Part shown: one piece after another, positions 36,189 through 46,091 of the stretch
How positions within the stretch are numbered: position 1 is the stretch's first letter
Layout: each line of letters begins with the position of its first letter
Assembly (NCBI GenBank): GCA_039707465.1
Contig: CM077643.1
Span: 248,687,919 to 248,751,918, forward strand
Direction of reading: 5' to 3'
From: Rhabdophis nuchalis
Taxonomy: Eukaryota > Chordata > Lepidosauria > Squamata > Natricidae
DNA: 64,000 nt
Program-made: the position numbers and the translations under genes
Notes under the pieces: model-generated
Told to the model about the DNA's origin: nothing
Database searches by the model: none
What the model saw: the letters and a program-made list of their open reading frames with translations, nothing else

Positions 36189-36815
36189 TTATAATGTTGG
36201 CTCTGCTACTTTAAACCGATTGGTTGGCTGATTTGCCACATCCTGATTGGTAGATGGAGTTTGTTGAGAGTGATTGATGATGGTGTCAGTGTTTGTGGCC
36301 GGGACTTGTTTAGTGGCTGGGACTCGTTTAGTGGCCAGGACTTGTTTAGTGGCTGGGACTCGTTTAGTGGCCAGAGCTGGTTTCCAGATGTCTGGCAGGC
36401 GGGAGGCATCATCGCGTCTGTTCATGTTGTGGGGATGTTTTTCTATTTCAATAGCTTCCATAATCATTCTCCTGTTGGAGTGTTCAGTCCTGGAGAGTAA
36501 TTTGGTTTTTTCAAAGTCAATTTCATGACCTGTTGCTTGGAAATGCTGGAAGAGGGAGGAAGTATTTACTTGTCTTTTAACAGAATTCCTATGCTCTGAG
36601 ATACGTGCACTAATTCTCCTATTAGTTTGTCCAATGTATGTGGACGAGCAGACTTTGCATGGTATTTCATAGACTCCTTGGTTTTCTAGCTGGATTTTGT
36701 CATTGGGGTTCCTTAAGATGTTGGCTATTTTTTGGTTAGTGTCGAAGGATGTCTTGATATTGTGTTTGTGGAGAATTTTGCTGATTTTATCAGTGGTGCC
36801 TTTAATATATTTGCA
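36189..36815 (-). pseudogene. Penelope-like GIY-YIG endonuclease domain
   Basis: The minus-strand frame opens at 36944, but its first 40 or so residues read across the inverted repeat; the element-specific part starts near 36815 (KYIKGTTDKI). It shows the linker, GVYEIPCKVC (GIY motif at 90-92 with the Penelope-type CX2C, C96 and C99), TYIGQTNRR (YIG at 103-105), SARISEHR (Arg and His), and EAIEIEKHPHN with the catalytic-type Glu at 163. In Penelope-like elements this C-terminal endonuclease nicks target DNA for the upstream reverse transcriptase. Here RT is absent, so the element is immobile. No stop or frameshift breaks the domain. The tail contains hexapeptide repeats (PATKQV/LATKRV) before the stop at about 36189. 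Confidence 0.9.
36297..36368 (-). repeat. Four 18-bp tandem repeats in the Penelope-like frame
   Basis: Four in-frame 18-bp units (plus-strand core GGGACTCGTTTAGTGG, with two-base variants alternating) encode the hexapeptide tail repeats. Copy-number change here would preserve the frame. Confidence 0.88.
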
Positions 36816-36837
36816 AAAAATATTTGCAAAAAATATA

Positions 36838-36953
36838 ATTTGCAAAAAAGCCAAAGCCAAAGCCTGATGATGATGGGGGTGATCCCATCGAAACGTTGCA
36901 AAAACACCTTTAATTTTACATGGGAAAAGACCCGAATAAACCAAAATCTACAT
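36838..36953 (+). repeat. Right 116-bp inverted repeat of Penelope-like element
   Basis: Reverse complement of 36025-36140; includes the plus-strand hammerhead-like core. Confidence 0.93.
36864..36898 (+). ncRNA. Hammerhead-ribozyme-like core (plus strand)
   Basis: CTGATGA at 36864-36870, stem GATGGG/CCCATC at 36872-36877 and 36884-36889, GAAAC at 36890-36894, then GTTGC. It is the same core as the left copy but on the opposite strand, so either transcript of the locus would carry one. Cleavage is not shown. Confidence 0.55.
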
Positions 36954-36980
36954 ACCTATACCCGTGAAAATCTACGAAAA

Positions 36981-37117
<137 letters not shown>

Positions 37118-37329
37118 AAGGCTATGTGGGGTGAAAAGCTGACAATTTTAATTTTGTAGAAAAGATCTACTTTTATCTACTCTACTCATGAGAAGTTGGA
37201 ATTTGTTATCTCCTGTTTAATACTAAATTATTTGATTAGGTTGCTTTTATTGCACATCTGTTTAAATAATTTGTACTGTTCGGCAATCAGCTTTCATGCC
37301 ACATGATCCCACAGTCTTCTGCTTGGAGT

Positions 37330-38900
37330 GCAAGAGAAAAGCCAGACTTTTTTTTTGCCCCCTCAGGTGATCTAGTGCTTCCAAGCAATGAATCTCCCAT
37401 CTTGTACAAGTGCTTTACATTTTACTTCCTTAAACATAATACCTTACATTTTGACAAGGACAATTTGTTCCACTTAGCTCCGTCTTTCAGGACTAGACTT
37501 CAGTGTTATCCAGTTATTTTGGAGTTTGACCAGATGCCCAATGTTGTGTCATTAATAAATTGGATAAGCAACCCACCAACTCCTTATCTGGATCACTAAT
37601 ATCAAGATCTTTGCAGCTCTTGCAAAGTTACTATCCCCAAGTTGAAGTAGAACCATTAATGTTGATTTCCCAAATATGGTAAATCAGCCAACTGAGGACC
37701 CTCTTTATTGTGGTGCCATTTCAACTTCACAACAAAGTTTGCCAATGTGAATATTAGGTGGAACTTTGTTAAATTTTTGGTGAAATCAAGGCAGCTTATA
37801 CCCAAAGCATTCCTCTTGTCCACTGGAATAATTTTCCTGTCAGAGAAAGAAACAATATTTGCCTCATACGACCACTTTATGACAAAGCCATGTTGGCTTT
37901 CCCTAGTCATGGTATTGCCTGTAAGATGATTACAAATGACTGCTATATTATCTGCTCTAAGTATCTTTCCTTTCACTGGTTGATAATTATTGAGATGCTT
38001 TCTTTTTTTGAAAAGAGGGATCAAATATGCTCCTTTTCATCCTCCATGCCCCCACTATCCAGGACTTCTTTAAGTTGATTGACAGAGATCCTAACACTAT
38101 TTTGCCAATTCCTTCAGGGTCCATGCAGGGGTGGGTTCTAGCCAGCATTACTGTCACTTCGCTTGTGGACACACTTTGCTTCGACGTATGTGCAGTTCAA
38201 TAGAAATTGTTCTGTGCATGCGCAGAATTAAAAAACAAGATGGCAGTGGGAACTGCGATGACCAGGGAGCTGGTTCAAAGGCGTGTCCAGCTTGGGTCGC
38301 TGCCGGTTCTGTGACCCAGGCTGGCATGCCAATACCGGTTCGGCCAAACCAGGCCAAACTGGTAGGAACCCACCACTGGGTGCATGTCTTCAGAGCCTAG
38401 GAACATGGGCATTCAAATTAGCTAGATGTTCCTTTGCCCCTTGCTAGTGACCTTTAACCTCCCTTGTTTGTTCATTATTAGTTAGTGCTACAGAAATCAC
38501 TATTTTTTTGGGATGGAAAGACATAATTAAATAGGAGTTGAGTTCCTCTTCTTTCCCTTGGTCATCTGCTAGGATTTTTCAATTCTCCAAAGTAAGCAAT
38601 GAGTCTATGGTCTTTTTTGTTTTCTGGTGCTCTTGGTATATTTGAAGAAACCGTTTATCCTAGATTTTCCTTCCCTTATAGCCTTGATTCATTTTCCACC
38701 TATACCTTCCCGACTTCATTCACATAATTCTGATAAATAGTTTTGTGGAGTCCTTTGATCCTCAGCCCTTCCTTCATTTTGAATAAGCAACTTGTTTTAG
38801 TCTTGGCTCCTTTATCAGATACGTTTTGAACTAAATTGGCTTTTTTGGATATTTCCTACTTTCTCTCTCTTATTGCACTACCCATAAAATAAGACTGTTT
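37330..38900 (-). pseudogene. CR1-type ORF2 relic (linker to RT), split by a hAT element
   Basis: The minus strand retains decayed CR1 ORF2 in order. Near 38480-38660 are linker-like phrases (ADDQGKEEELNSY). Near 37990-38030 is IPLFKKRKHLNNYQPV, the equivalent of the RT entry motif FKKGKKEDPGNYRPVS. Near 37760-37900 are QHGFV and LDFTK (equivalents of QHGF and LDFSKAFD). Several frames are needed, so it is long dead. A 252-bp hAT element interrupts it at 38127-38378. The outer limits are approximate. A related LINE clade is possible. Confidence 0.65.
38127..38378 (+). mobile_element. Short hAT-type element, family B, inside CR1 relic
   Basis: This 252-bp element starts CAGGGGTGGGTTCTAGCC and ends GGAACCCACCACTG. 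Flanks ggtccatg (38119-38126) and ggtgcatg (38379-38386) match at 7 of 8 bases. CR1 text continues on both sides, so it inserted after the CR1. Confidence 0.87.
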
Positions 38901-39003
38901 TAAAGCATGGACTTTGTTTTGCTGCTTATTAAACATGTTTTAGAGTCAAAAGCTCTAATAAGGCTACTTGTTCCTAAAATGCCCACAACTCTTAATATTT
39001 TCA

Positions 39004-39402
39004 TGTCAGGGTTCTAAATAGCATCCTCAATAAAAGCAGAATTCAAGGCAAGAGATTCCTCAAAGCACCAATTTATTATAAGAGCCATGTTGGCTACATT
39101 TGGGAAAATCTGAATTTGAAAGCTTCCAGGTTTTCCCCACCCAGTTGAAAGTTCAAGACCCTGCCCAACACCCCAGATCCATCACATGGTCCAATCAATC
39201 ATTGCCACAAAGGAAGATTCCTCCTATTCACATCCGTCCAAGTGTAGGGACTAGGCAACCTTGACTTTCTGAGAAAGAATGCTATTTTGACTGCACATCT
39301 CCCAAGCTCCATACAATCCCCCTCCCAATTTCCTATAGTAGACTATGTTTGAAAATGTGGCAGGTTTGAGACCCTATATCATGATGGCTTCCAAGCATGA
39401 CA
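39004..39402 (-). mobile_element. Solo LTR of endogenous retrovirus-like family, 399 bp
   Basis: On the minus strand it runs from TGTCATGC to CCTGACA with AATAAA at 39072-39077. Flanking 5-mers tttca and cttca match at 4 of 5. It aligns with the plus-strand LTR at 41504-41902, sharing 'AAAATAGCATTCTTTC', 'GATTGGACCAT', 'GGGTGGGGAAAACC' and 'GTGCTTTGAGGAA'. No internal viral genes are present beside it. Confidence 0.8.
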
Positions 39403-39799
39403 CTTCAATCTCTCCTCCCTGTTAATAAGGACTAAAATCGAGGTAGCAAATCCCCAGCACCACCTTAAACCTTGTGAAATCGTATCTGCATCTCAAGGAA
39501 ACTTTCAATGATACCAATGGAAACTCTCATTGCATTGCAGATAGCAGCTTTAGCTATGCTAATTTATTTGGCACCAGGGTGGAAAAGACATTAAACTTCC
39601 TTCCTCCACTCCTTTCCCTACCCCCAAGATTTCTCAGCCCCCTCCTTTTTGTAGAACCATACATGTCCATAACAGTGACAGTCATACAATTGCTTTCATA
39701 TCAAGCATGCTGTACAGCACACACTTTTTGAATAAATAGCATTCAATCTTGTAAACAATGCATATCTGATTTAAAAAAAATGTCTGGGAAATGAGCATT

Positions 39800-40265
39800 C
39801 ATTTTTTTAAATATATTTTTTATTATTTACATATAAATATATCGAACACAGTGTGATCATCCTTAATACCTAATAGAAATAATTCTGCCTTGAATTCTAT
39901 ACGTTGTCCCACCATGTTTTCTAGCCACATCTGAATTTGCAACCAAAATCTCCTTGCTTTTTTACAGGTCCGCCACCTGTGGTAGCATGTGCCTGGTGAT
40001 TTTTTACATTTCCAACATTTTGAGGATGTGTTACTAAACATTTTAGCCAATCTTGCCAAGGGAGATGCCCCCCTGTAGACCATTTTATAAAGATTCTCTT
40101 TGTATGATGTGGCTAATGTCAGTTTCCAATTTCTTTCCCAGAGTTTTGGCCAATTGTCCAAATCAATGTTGTATCCAAAACGTTTAGCCCATACAACCAT
40201 TGTCTCCTTGACTTGTTCTTCCTCCATTTGAGCATTAATTTTTAAGACCCAGTCAAACTGCATTA
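39800..40265 (-). pseudogene. L1 ORF2 C-terminal relic
   Basis: A minus-strand 146-residue frame (39823-40263) resembles the C-terminal region of L1 ORF2p: W-rich NLYKMVYRGASPLARLAKM, then a cysteine motif CX2CX8HX4C (C83, C86, H95, C100), then FWLQIQMWLENM. The spacing of the cysteine motif is the same as in the young L1 at 13826, but the residues differ widely, so it is another L1 lineage. The element is truncated on both sides, with T-rich sequence (minus-strand A tail) near 39800-39825. No RT remains. Confidence 0.82.
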
Positions 40266-41503
40266 GTTAGGAAATGTCCATATACTGTATGCCAGGCAGC
40301 TTCAGGCAGAACCAGCAGGGAACTTTAGGAGTTGAGCTTGACCCATGCCTCCTTTCCAAAGAACAGCAGCCTAACCTCCTGTCTTTGGAAAGCATATTCT
40401 CATGCATACATCAGTGAACTTGAAGTGGTTGGCCTGTCATAAGACTCTTTCAAAAACCTGAATACCAGCACCTCCTGAACTATCAATAAGACGTGTTTTA
40501 CTAGTAGTGAAGAAACATCTTCTATAAACACTCCCTACCTTGCTAGCCGTCCTTTTCCCAGGATTGATTCACGGCTGAAATATTTGTCTCGCTGGAGTTC
40601 AGCTACATGAAACCAAACCTTCTGTTGCTGGAATTTGTACAAGCGCCACTAAAAGCAGTGCACACTTTCGCAGCGAGTGAATTAAATAAGCAAAAGCACC
40701 CTAATGGTCTCTGCGAGACCAGCACAGCTGACCTTATCAAAGAGAACGATAATAAAGTGAAGAAGACAAACACTCCGGAGAACAGTGTGCCTTTTTTATG
40801 GTACATATCAATAGAGCATGCTGGGATTAATGTTACGTGCCGGAGTTGTCAGCCCCCTCCAAATGCATCAGATCGGACTTAACCATAATATATGCCTGCT
40901 GAGGCTGACAACAATTAACTATCTAGGCTCTGATTGATTAAGGAGGACTGCCAAGGATCTGGTGAGGCAATATCTGACCCTCTAAAGCTCTCCAATCTTG
41001 CAAATGATTCATTTTTTAATGCTAGGCCTCCCACCCCCAGTATTCAGGTGCTTGAAAAACAGAAATGGGGAATGGAGAGAGAGAGAAAATAGGGGTAAGT
41101 GGCAGAACAATAGATTGGGCAGAAGATGGAAAAAGTTGAAGAAATGCAGGAGAAAAGAATAGAAAATAAAAAATACTTTAAAGAAAAAAATGTAATATTA
41201 TGGAGTATGTATATAAGTTTAGTGAATCCTGAAGGTTCTACTTTTCATTGCTTTTTAGCAGACTGGACAAGCCCGGAATTGGACCGTTCTCCTTCTCCAC
41301 TTCTCTGTGCCTATTTAGCCCCCAGGTCTCCGTCCCCAGCCATTAACTTCTGCCATCTCCTCTCCGCTGTTAGGACCCTAGCTGTTCGTGCCGGCCAATG
41401 GGACCCTCCCTCTTTGCCCTCCTGCATTGCTGTAATCAGGAAAGAGTCTTGGAATGAGAGGGGCTGGATTGAGTTGTGTTTCTTGGAGAGTGTCTTGCCT
41501 AAG
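40266..41503. other. No gene recognised; candidate conserved noncoding block at 40560-40930
   Basis: The block 40560-40930 has high complexity, several CpGs, homeobox-type ATTAA cores and no repeat similarity, unlike its flanks. This is the look of vertebrate conserved noncoding elements, but I have no alignment. The rest is unassigned. Confidence 0.4.
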
Positions 41504-41902
41504 TGTCAGTGCTGAAGCCATTTGGGGACAATCTTCAGGGCTGCCACAGCAAGGGCAGGTGGAGCTGTGGGGACATGAGAGGGGAGGTAGAGACAGCTGG
41601 GAGATGTGTAGCCAAAATAGCATTCTTTCCCATGGGAGCCAAGGACATTCTACCAGGTGTTGGAGGGGTGTGGACAAAAGCCAGCCAGAGTTGGGATTGC
41701 GACATGATTGGACCATATGAGGGATGTGTGACCTGGGGGCAAGAACTTTGGGCTTTGATTTGGGTGGGGAAAACCACACGTCCTTCAGAGTCGGGTTTTC
41801 ACCAGCTGTGCCAATATGAGATTCCTAATAAAATTGTGCTTTGAGGAAACTCTAGGCCTCAGAGTTTTGATTGCTTTGGGGTTGTTACTCAGAACCTTGA
41901 CA
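41504..41902 (+). mobile_element. Solo LTR, same family as 39004, opposite strand
   Basis: TGTCAGTGCTG to ACCTTGACA, again exactly 399 bp, with AATAAA at 41827-41832. Flanking 5-mers ctaag and ctagg match at 4 of 5. It is homologous along its length to the minus-strand LTR 2.1 kb to the left. The sequence between the two is not viral, and each has its own flanks, so they are two separate solo LTRs. Confidence 0.82.
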
Positions 41903-42084
41903 CTAGGGTTATGGGTACATGGTTCTCCTGGCTGGCCCAAATAATTTTTTACTCTTGGTTATAAATGTGGTTTTGTTTTTCTATTCAGGTCTGTGTACTA
42001 TTTAGGTGTCTCCTTTCATTCATAGTTCTTATTTGATGAGCAGGTAATTATTATATCCAGGAGATCTTTGCACGAATTCATCAA

Positions 42085-42400
42085 GCACAGTGATGCCTTT
42101 TCCTGGACCAAGAGTGCCTTTTCAAAATCATTCACATCTTAGCCATCTCATATGTGGACTACTATAATGCCTTCTACATGGATTGCCCTTGGAAGCTACA
42201 GCTGTTCCATTTATCAGATTGGACCATGTGCTGGATGTCATCTGATGGGATGTAGACACAAAATCTTTTCTGTCAGGACACCTGGCTTTTAAAATACCAT
42301 CCCCTGGAGATCTGGATCTCTCCTCTCCTTGGAAGCTCTCTGTCTTTCCCTAGATTGTGTTAGCCATGTGCTCATGTGATGTGTTTTGCAGGTGAGAATT
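42085..42400 (+). pseudogene. L2-type LINE ORF2 3' relic
   Basis: The plus strand reads HILAISYVDYYNAFYMDCPW, close to the L2/CR1 C-terminal phrase 'VISRLDYCNALYxGLP', followed by LQLFHLSDWT. Several substitutions and stops mark it as old. It lacks RT. Confidence 0.65.
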
Positions 42401-42439
42401 TTAATATGTGTTTCCCCTCGTTGGTATGAGGTTATTTTT

Positions 42440-43280
42440 TCTGTTTCTTTTTTTTCTTTTTAAAGTTTTATTGGTTTTTAAAATTTATACAGGGAAAAAG
42501 GTATAGGGTGAGAATAACATTTTGGTAGCTTCTAAGCCGTTGGTGGTGACCTTCCCAAAACTTCATAAATTTACAATTTTAAAAGTAAAGGATAGACGTA
42601 TAAAATGATTACATTGTACGGTCCATATATTTAATCATCTTTTTCTTTGCCATTTTATCTTGTATCAACAATTACAATAGGATTTCAAATAAAATCATTT
42701 TTGCGATACGAGTCTTTTTGCAATTGATACCTCTTCCCTGCCTCTGGGCGGGGCCGTCGCTCCCTCTGTTCCCCCATCTTCGCCTCCCAACTGGGGAGAA
42801 TGTTTTTTAATAAATGCCTCAGCCTCACTTAGTGTTTTAATTTTTACTCTGCCCCCCTCCCAGAAGATCAGCATTCCCTCTGGTAATAACCACTTGAACC
42901 AAATTCCTTTTTTCTATAATTTCTTAGACAAGAAGGAGTACTTCCTTCTTATTTCTCTAATTTTTTTGGGAATTTGTTTCAAAATGATTATTTCTTTATC
43001 TTGATACTTTAAGATTCCATCCTGTTGGGCTCTCAATATCTCGTCCCTTGTGGATCTCCTAAAAAATTTAACATGAACTTCCCTTGGTACATTATGCACC
43101 CTAGCATAAACTGAATTAATTATATAGACCAGGTCCATAACCCATCAGAGTTGATCTTTATCTCTTTTAAGGTATTCTGTTAATATTGTACTCATAACAT
43201 CTTTAAGATCTTCATTTTCTAATTGCCACTTTGTCCGAGGGGGGGTTGAAAACTCCCCCCTCCAATCTCCATTTAAAATT
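42440..43280 (-). mobile_element. L1 ORF1-only fragment with 3' end (HAL1-like candidate)
   Basis: On the minus strand the order is ORF1 C-terminus, about 250 bp of 3' UTR with CCAATAAAACTTT, and an A-rich tail at 42440-42475. No ORF2 lies between ORF1 and the tail. ORF1-only L1 derivatives are known in mammals as HAL1. Internal deletion of an L1 would look the same. Confidence 0.55.
42700..43138 (-). pseudogene. L1 ORF1p C-terminal (nucleic-acid-binding) relic
   Basis: The minus-strand frame 42914-43138 reads NVPREVHVKFFRRSTRDEIL, KEIIILKQIP and RRKYSFLSKKL, the conserved path through the ORF1p RRM into the C-terminal domain, with the REVHV and RRKY positions that bind RNA. Text continues after a frame break with LLPEGMLIFWEGGRVKI to about 42700. 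ORF1p coats L1 RNA and acts as a chaperone. The N-terminal coiled coil is missing or lies in decayed sequence beyond 43140. Confidence 0.8.
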
Positions 43281-43283
43281 GAT

Positions 43284-43660
43284 TGAACTGGAACTTACAA
43301 TGTCTTATCGCTTATCCTTCATCAGCAGCCCAGGAGATTAGGGAGCGCCCTCCACCTCCAGCATTTCAGCTACTCTTCTCATTCTGTTTACTGTTCCTGG
43401 GATCCATCTGGGGAAGAGGCAAGGTTTGCCCCCCCCTTTTTGCTCACCAGCCACCACCAGCCCCTCCCCCCTCCGGGGTCTTCTGTGCTCCCGAAGGAGC
43501 CCACCGGTACAGCAAGCGGTGGACAGAGCACAGAGCACGTCCATCGCCTTCGGAAGCCGGAAACGAACTCTCTTTCTGTTTCTTTTGTGTTGTATTGGTT
43601 TTAGTTGTGTGCTACACTGTGCTGTGCTTAATTTTGGCAGTCTGAAAAATTGAAATAAAA
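43284..43660 (+). mobile_element. GC-rich retroposon-like sequence with tetranucleotide tail (unclassified)
   Basis: A GC-rich body, then 'TTGAAATAAAATGAGTGAG': an AATAAA followed directly by a (GAGT)n tail. The layout suggests a retroposed 3' end. It directly adjoins the L1 ORF1 relic in the opposite direction. No family was recognised. Confidence 0.4.
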
Positions 43661-43760
43661 TGAGTGAGTGAGTGAGTGAGTGAGTGAGTAAACAAACAAA
43701 CAAACAAACAAACAAACAAACAAACAAATAAATAAATAACTAAATAAATAAATAAATAAA
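43661..43760. repeat. (GAGT)n, (AAAC)n, (AAAT)n compound microsatellite
   Basis: Three successive tetranucleotide runs of about 7, 10 and 8 units. Confidence 0.96.
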
Positions 43761-44579
43761 GCAAAAATATCTTGCAACATCATCCCTGTGTCAGCTATAT
43801 CTAGAAACTATTCCATATGCAATGCTCACAAAACAGAATGAAGAAAAGAGAATGGTTCACATTCCCTAAATTATTTTAACTTAACTTTCACCTTTGTGAG
43901 GATTTTTTTTTCGTAGCTTGAAAAAATAGACTGAAGGTAGACCACTCAGAGCAGTGAGGCTGACAATGTGTCCACACACTATACTGAATTTTTAAAAGTG
44001 TGAAATCATTTAAAAATGCTGACACAGCTGATTTGCTGCAACTTCAAATGTAGACGTTCGAGAACTTTTGTCTTGATGGAAGCAAATGGTAGCAACCCAG
44101 GTATTTTGGCATAGGCAAGGTTCATGCTAATAGTTTACATTCAGCTCAAGGAATAAAAGAGCAATCCTTGAAGTTGGCTTCAAGATAACATTTCAGCAGG
44201 CCCGTCCTCTCATTGTTCCTTTATCCCCACTCCAACAAAAGGGAAATAAAAAGCAATTGCTTATAAATTTCATGCACATACTGTATTTGCCTCCTCTTAT
44301 TTAAAGAGAAGGGTACTCTGAGCAGTTCCGGGGAAGTGAGGCTACCATGTTATTGAATCACTGTTCCCTTGGGGCCATTGAAGTTCAAGAACTGGGAGTG
44401 AGGTGAGGTAAAGTTTAACACATGTGGGGAAATGGGCTTTCCACAAAACTGCAACATTTAAAAGCGATGATTATAACTGCAGAGGTAAATTGGCTGAGCT
44501 CAATCACTGTGAGTTATATTATGTTTGGGTATGTGTGTGTGTGTACTGAGGAAGCTCAATCAATCTAATTGTACATATG
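43761..44579. other. No gene recognised
   Basis: Unassigned; no repeat termini recognised. Confidence 0.5.
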
Positions 44580-44587
44580 TAGTGCAC

Positions 44588-44813
44588 CAATGGTGGGATT
44601 CAAAATTGTTTACTACCGGTTCTGTGGGTGTGGCTTGGTAGATATGGTGGATGTGGCAGGGGAAAGGTTACTGCAAAATCCCCATTTCCTCCCAATCAGC
44701 TGGGACTCAGGAGGCAGAGAATAGATGGGGGCTGGGCCAGTCAAAGGTGGTATTTACCGGTTGTCCAAACTACTCCAAATTTCCGCTACCAGTTCTCCAG
44801 AATACCACCTCTG
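44588..44813 (+). mobile_element. Short hAT-type element, family A
   Basis: This 226-bp copy starts CAATGGTGGGATTCAAA and ends GAATACCACCTCTG. Flanks tagtgcac (44580-44587) and ttgtgcac (44814-44821) match at 7 of 8. Confidence 0.88.
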
Positions 44814-44954
44814 TTGTGCACTGACAAATAAATAATTCTAATTCTAATGAATATGATTCTATAGAATATCATGATACTAGAGACTCCAAGATGCTCAGAA
44901 CTGCTTCCATGAAATCCTCAAGCAGAAAGGTCTCCAAGGTATGCTTTAGAGCCG

Positions 44955-45058
44955 TGTTTGTCAACTTGGCAACTTCAAAGTGTGTGAATATTAACTCCCA
45001 GAATTCTCCAGCCAGCCATGTGGCTGAGGAATTCTGGGAATTGAAGTCCACATATCTT
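44955..45058. mobile_element. Palindromic hAT-type MITE, family C, diverged
   Basis: Arms 'TTAACTCCCAGAATTCTCCA' and 'AGGAATTCTGGGAATTGAAG' form an imperfect hairpin like those at 28661 and 47872. The outer termini are diverged and I found no clean target duplication. Confidence 0.65.
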
Positions 45059-45300
45059 TTTTAAGGCAAGAAAGCTGTACTGAACTTTCACAATCTCACC
45101 ACGATTTATGATGATGTTCATATAAGGATTTGACTGAAGTTGTCTAATTGGGATACAGCCCACAGAGAGAAAGAGAGGAGGAAACGGTGAGATTGCATCA
45201 GCTCAGATAGATTGACAGGTGTTGGATTCTCCTCTCCTGTAGTTTACTCCCTCTGAAGTCTAATATTAAACTAAAGTGGAAAGATGTCAAGGGCCTACTT

Positions 45301-45706
45301 CAGAGGTGATATTCAGCCAGTTCTGACCGGTTTTGACGAACCGGTAGTGGAAATTTTGAGTAGTTCGGAGAACCGGCAAATACCACCTCTGGCTGGCTCC
45401 GCCCCTATCTATTCACTGCCTCCTGAGTCTCAGCTGATTGGAGTCCCAGCTGATTGGTTGGGTCTTCTTTTGTTGCCCTGCACAGGAGAATGGAGCTGGA
45501 AAGCAGGTTAGTGGGGTGGGGAGGGAATGGGGATGTTATAGTATCCTTCTCCTGGAGTGGGGTGGAAATGGAGATTTTATAGCATCCTTCCCCTGGAGTG
45601 GGGTGGGGAGGGAATGGGGATTTTGCAGTATCCTTCCTGTGCCACGCCCACCATGCCATACCATAGCCATAGAACTGGTAGTAAAAAATTGTGAACCCCA
45701 CCACTG
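45301..45706 (-). mobile_element. hAT family A element with internal tandem triplication
   Basis: A 406-bp copy, the longest of its family here, starts CAGAGGTGATATTCAGCC and ends GAACCCCACCACTG. Flanks gcctactt (45293-45300) and gcctacct (45707-45714) match at 7 of 8. Between about 45510 and 45640 a unit of about 50 bp (GGGAATGGGGATTTTGCAG to CTCCTGGAGTGG) occurs three times. Confidence 0.9.
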
Positions 45707-45792
45707 GCCTACCTGTAACTTTGACATCTCACATGCACAGAAATTCTAAGTTTTCGAGCACTTGGGAAAAACAGGGAAGACACTAAGAGGAT

Positions 45793-45804
45793 GGGGGGGG
45801 GGGG
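45793..45804. repeat. G homopolymer, 12 bp
   Basis: An uninterrupted run of 12 G. Confidence 0.95.
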
Positions 45805-46091
45805 CAAGCAAATGGGAATATTAGTGGCAGCTGTGGGAAAACACTAGGAATATTGGGATGGGCTACAACACTAGGGATGTTGCCTAAATCAGCTAAAGTC
45901 CCTGTATCCAGACACCCTCCCTGAGCAAGGATCCAATTATCCAATAGACTGAACACTCATCACATAGCCTGTGTTTTGCTTTGCTTTTAATTTTCTTTTA
46001 ATCCAAGAAAATTAGGCATTCTCTAATACTAATAAACAAAATAGCATATTTTACTAGCTCCCATCAAAATTTTTGTTCCCTTGTTTTAGGT

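Larger units (their letters stand above)
36025..36975 (-). mobile_element. Penelope-like element fragment with inverted terminal repeats
   Basis: A minus-strand GIY-YIG frame lies between two 116-bp inverted repeats: 36025-36140 and 36838-36953, differing at about one position. Extra element-like sequence (CCCGTGAAAATC) continues to about 36975, then (TA)n. Reverse transcriptase is missing. Penelope-like elements are known for terminal repeats in direct or inverted layout and for rearranged insertions, so an inverted copy of the terminal repeat is plausible. Confidence 0.85.

Noticed and set aside
41378..41779. 133-codon minus-strand frame
   Set aside because: It overlaps the antisense of the solo LTR and its flank; no viral or host domain.
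39004..41902. A single provirus between the two LTRs
   Set aside because: The LTRs are in opposite orientation, each has its own flanks, and the DNA between contains an L1 relic and unique sequence rather than gag/pol/env.
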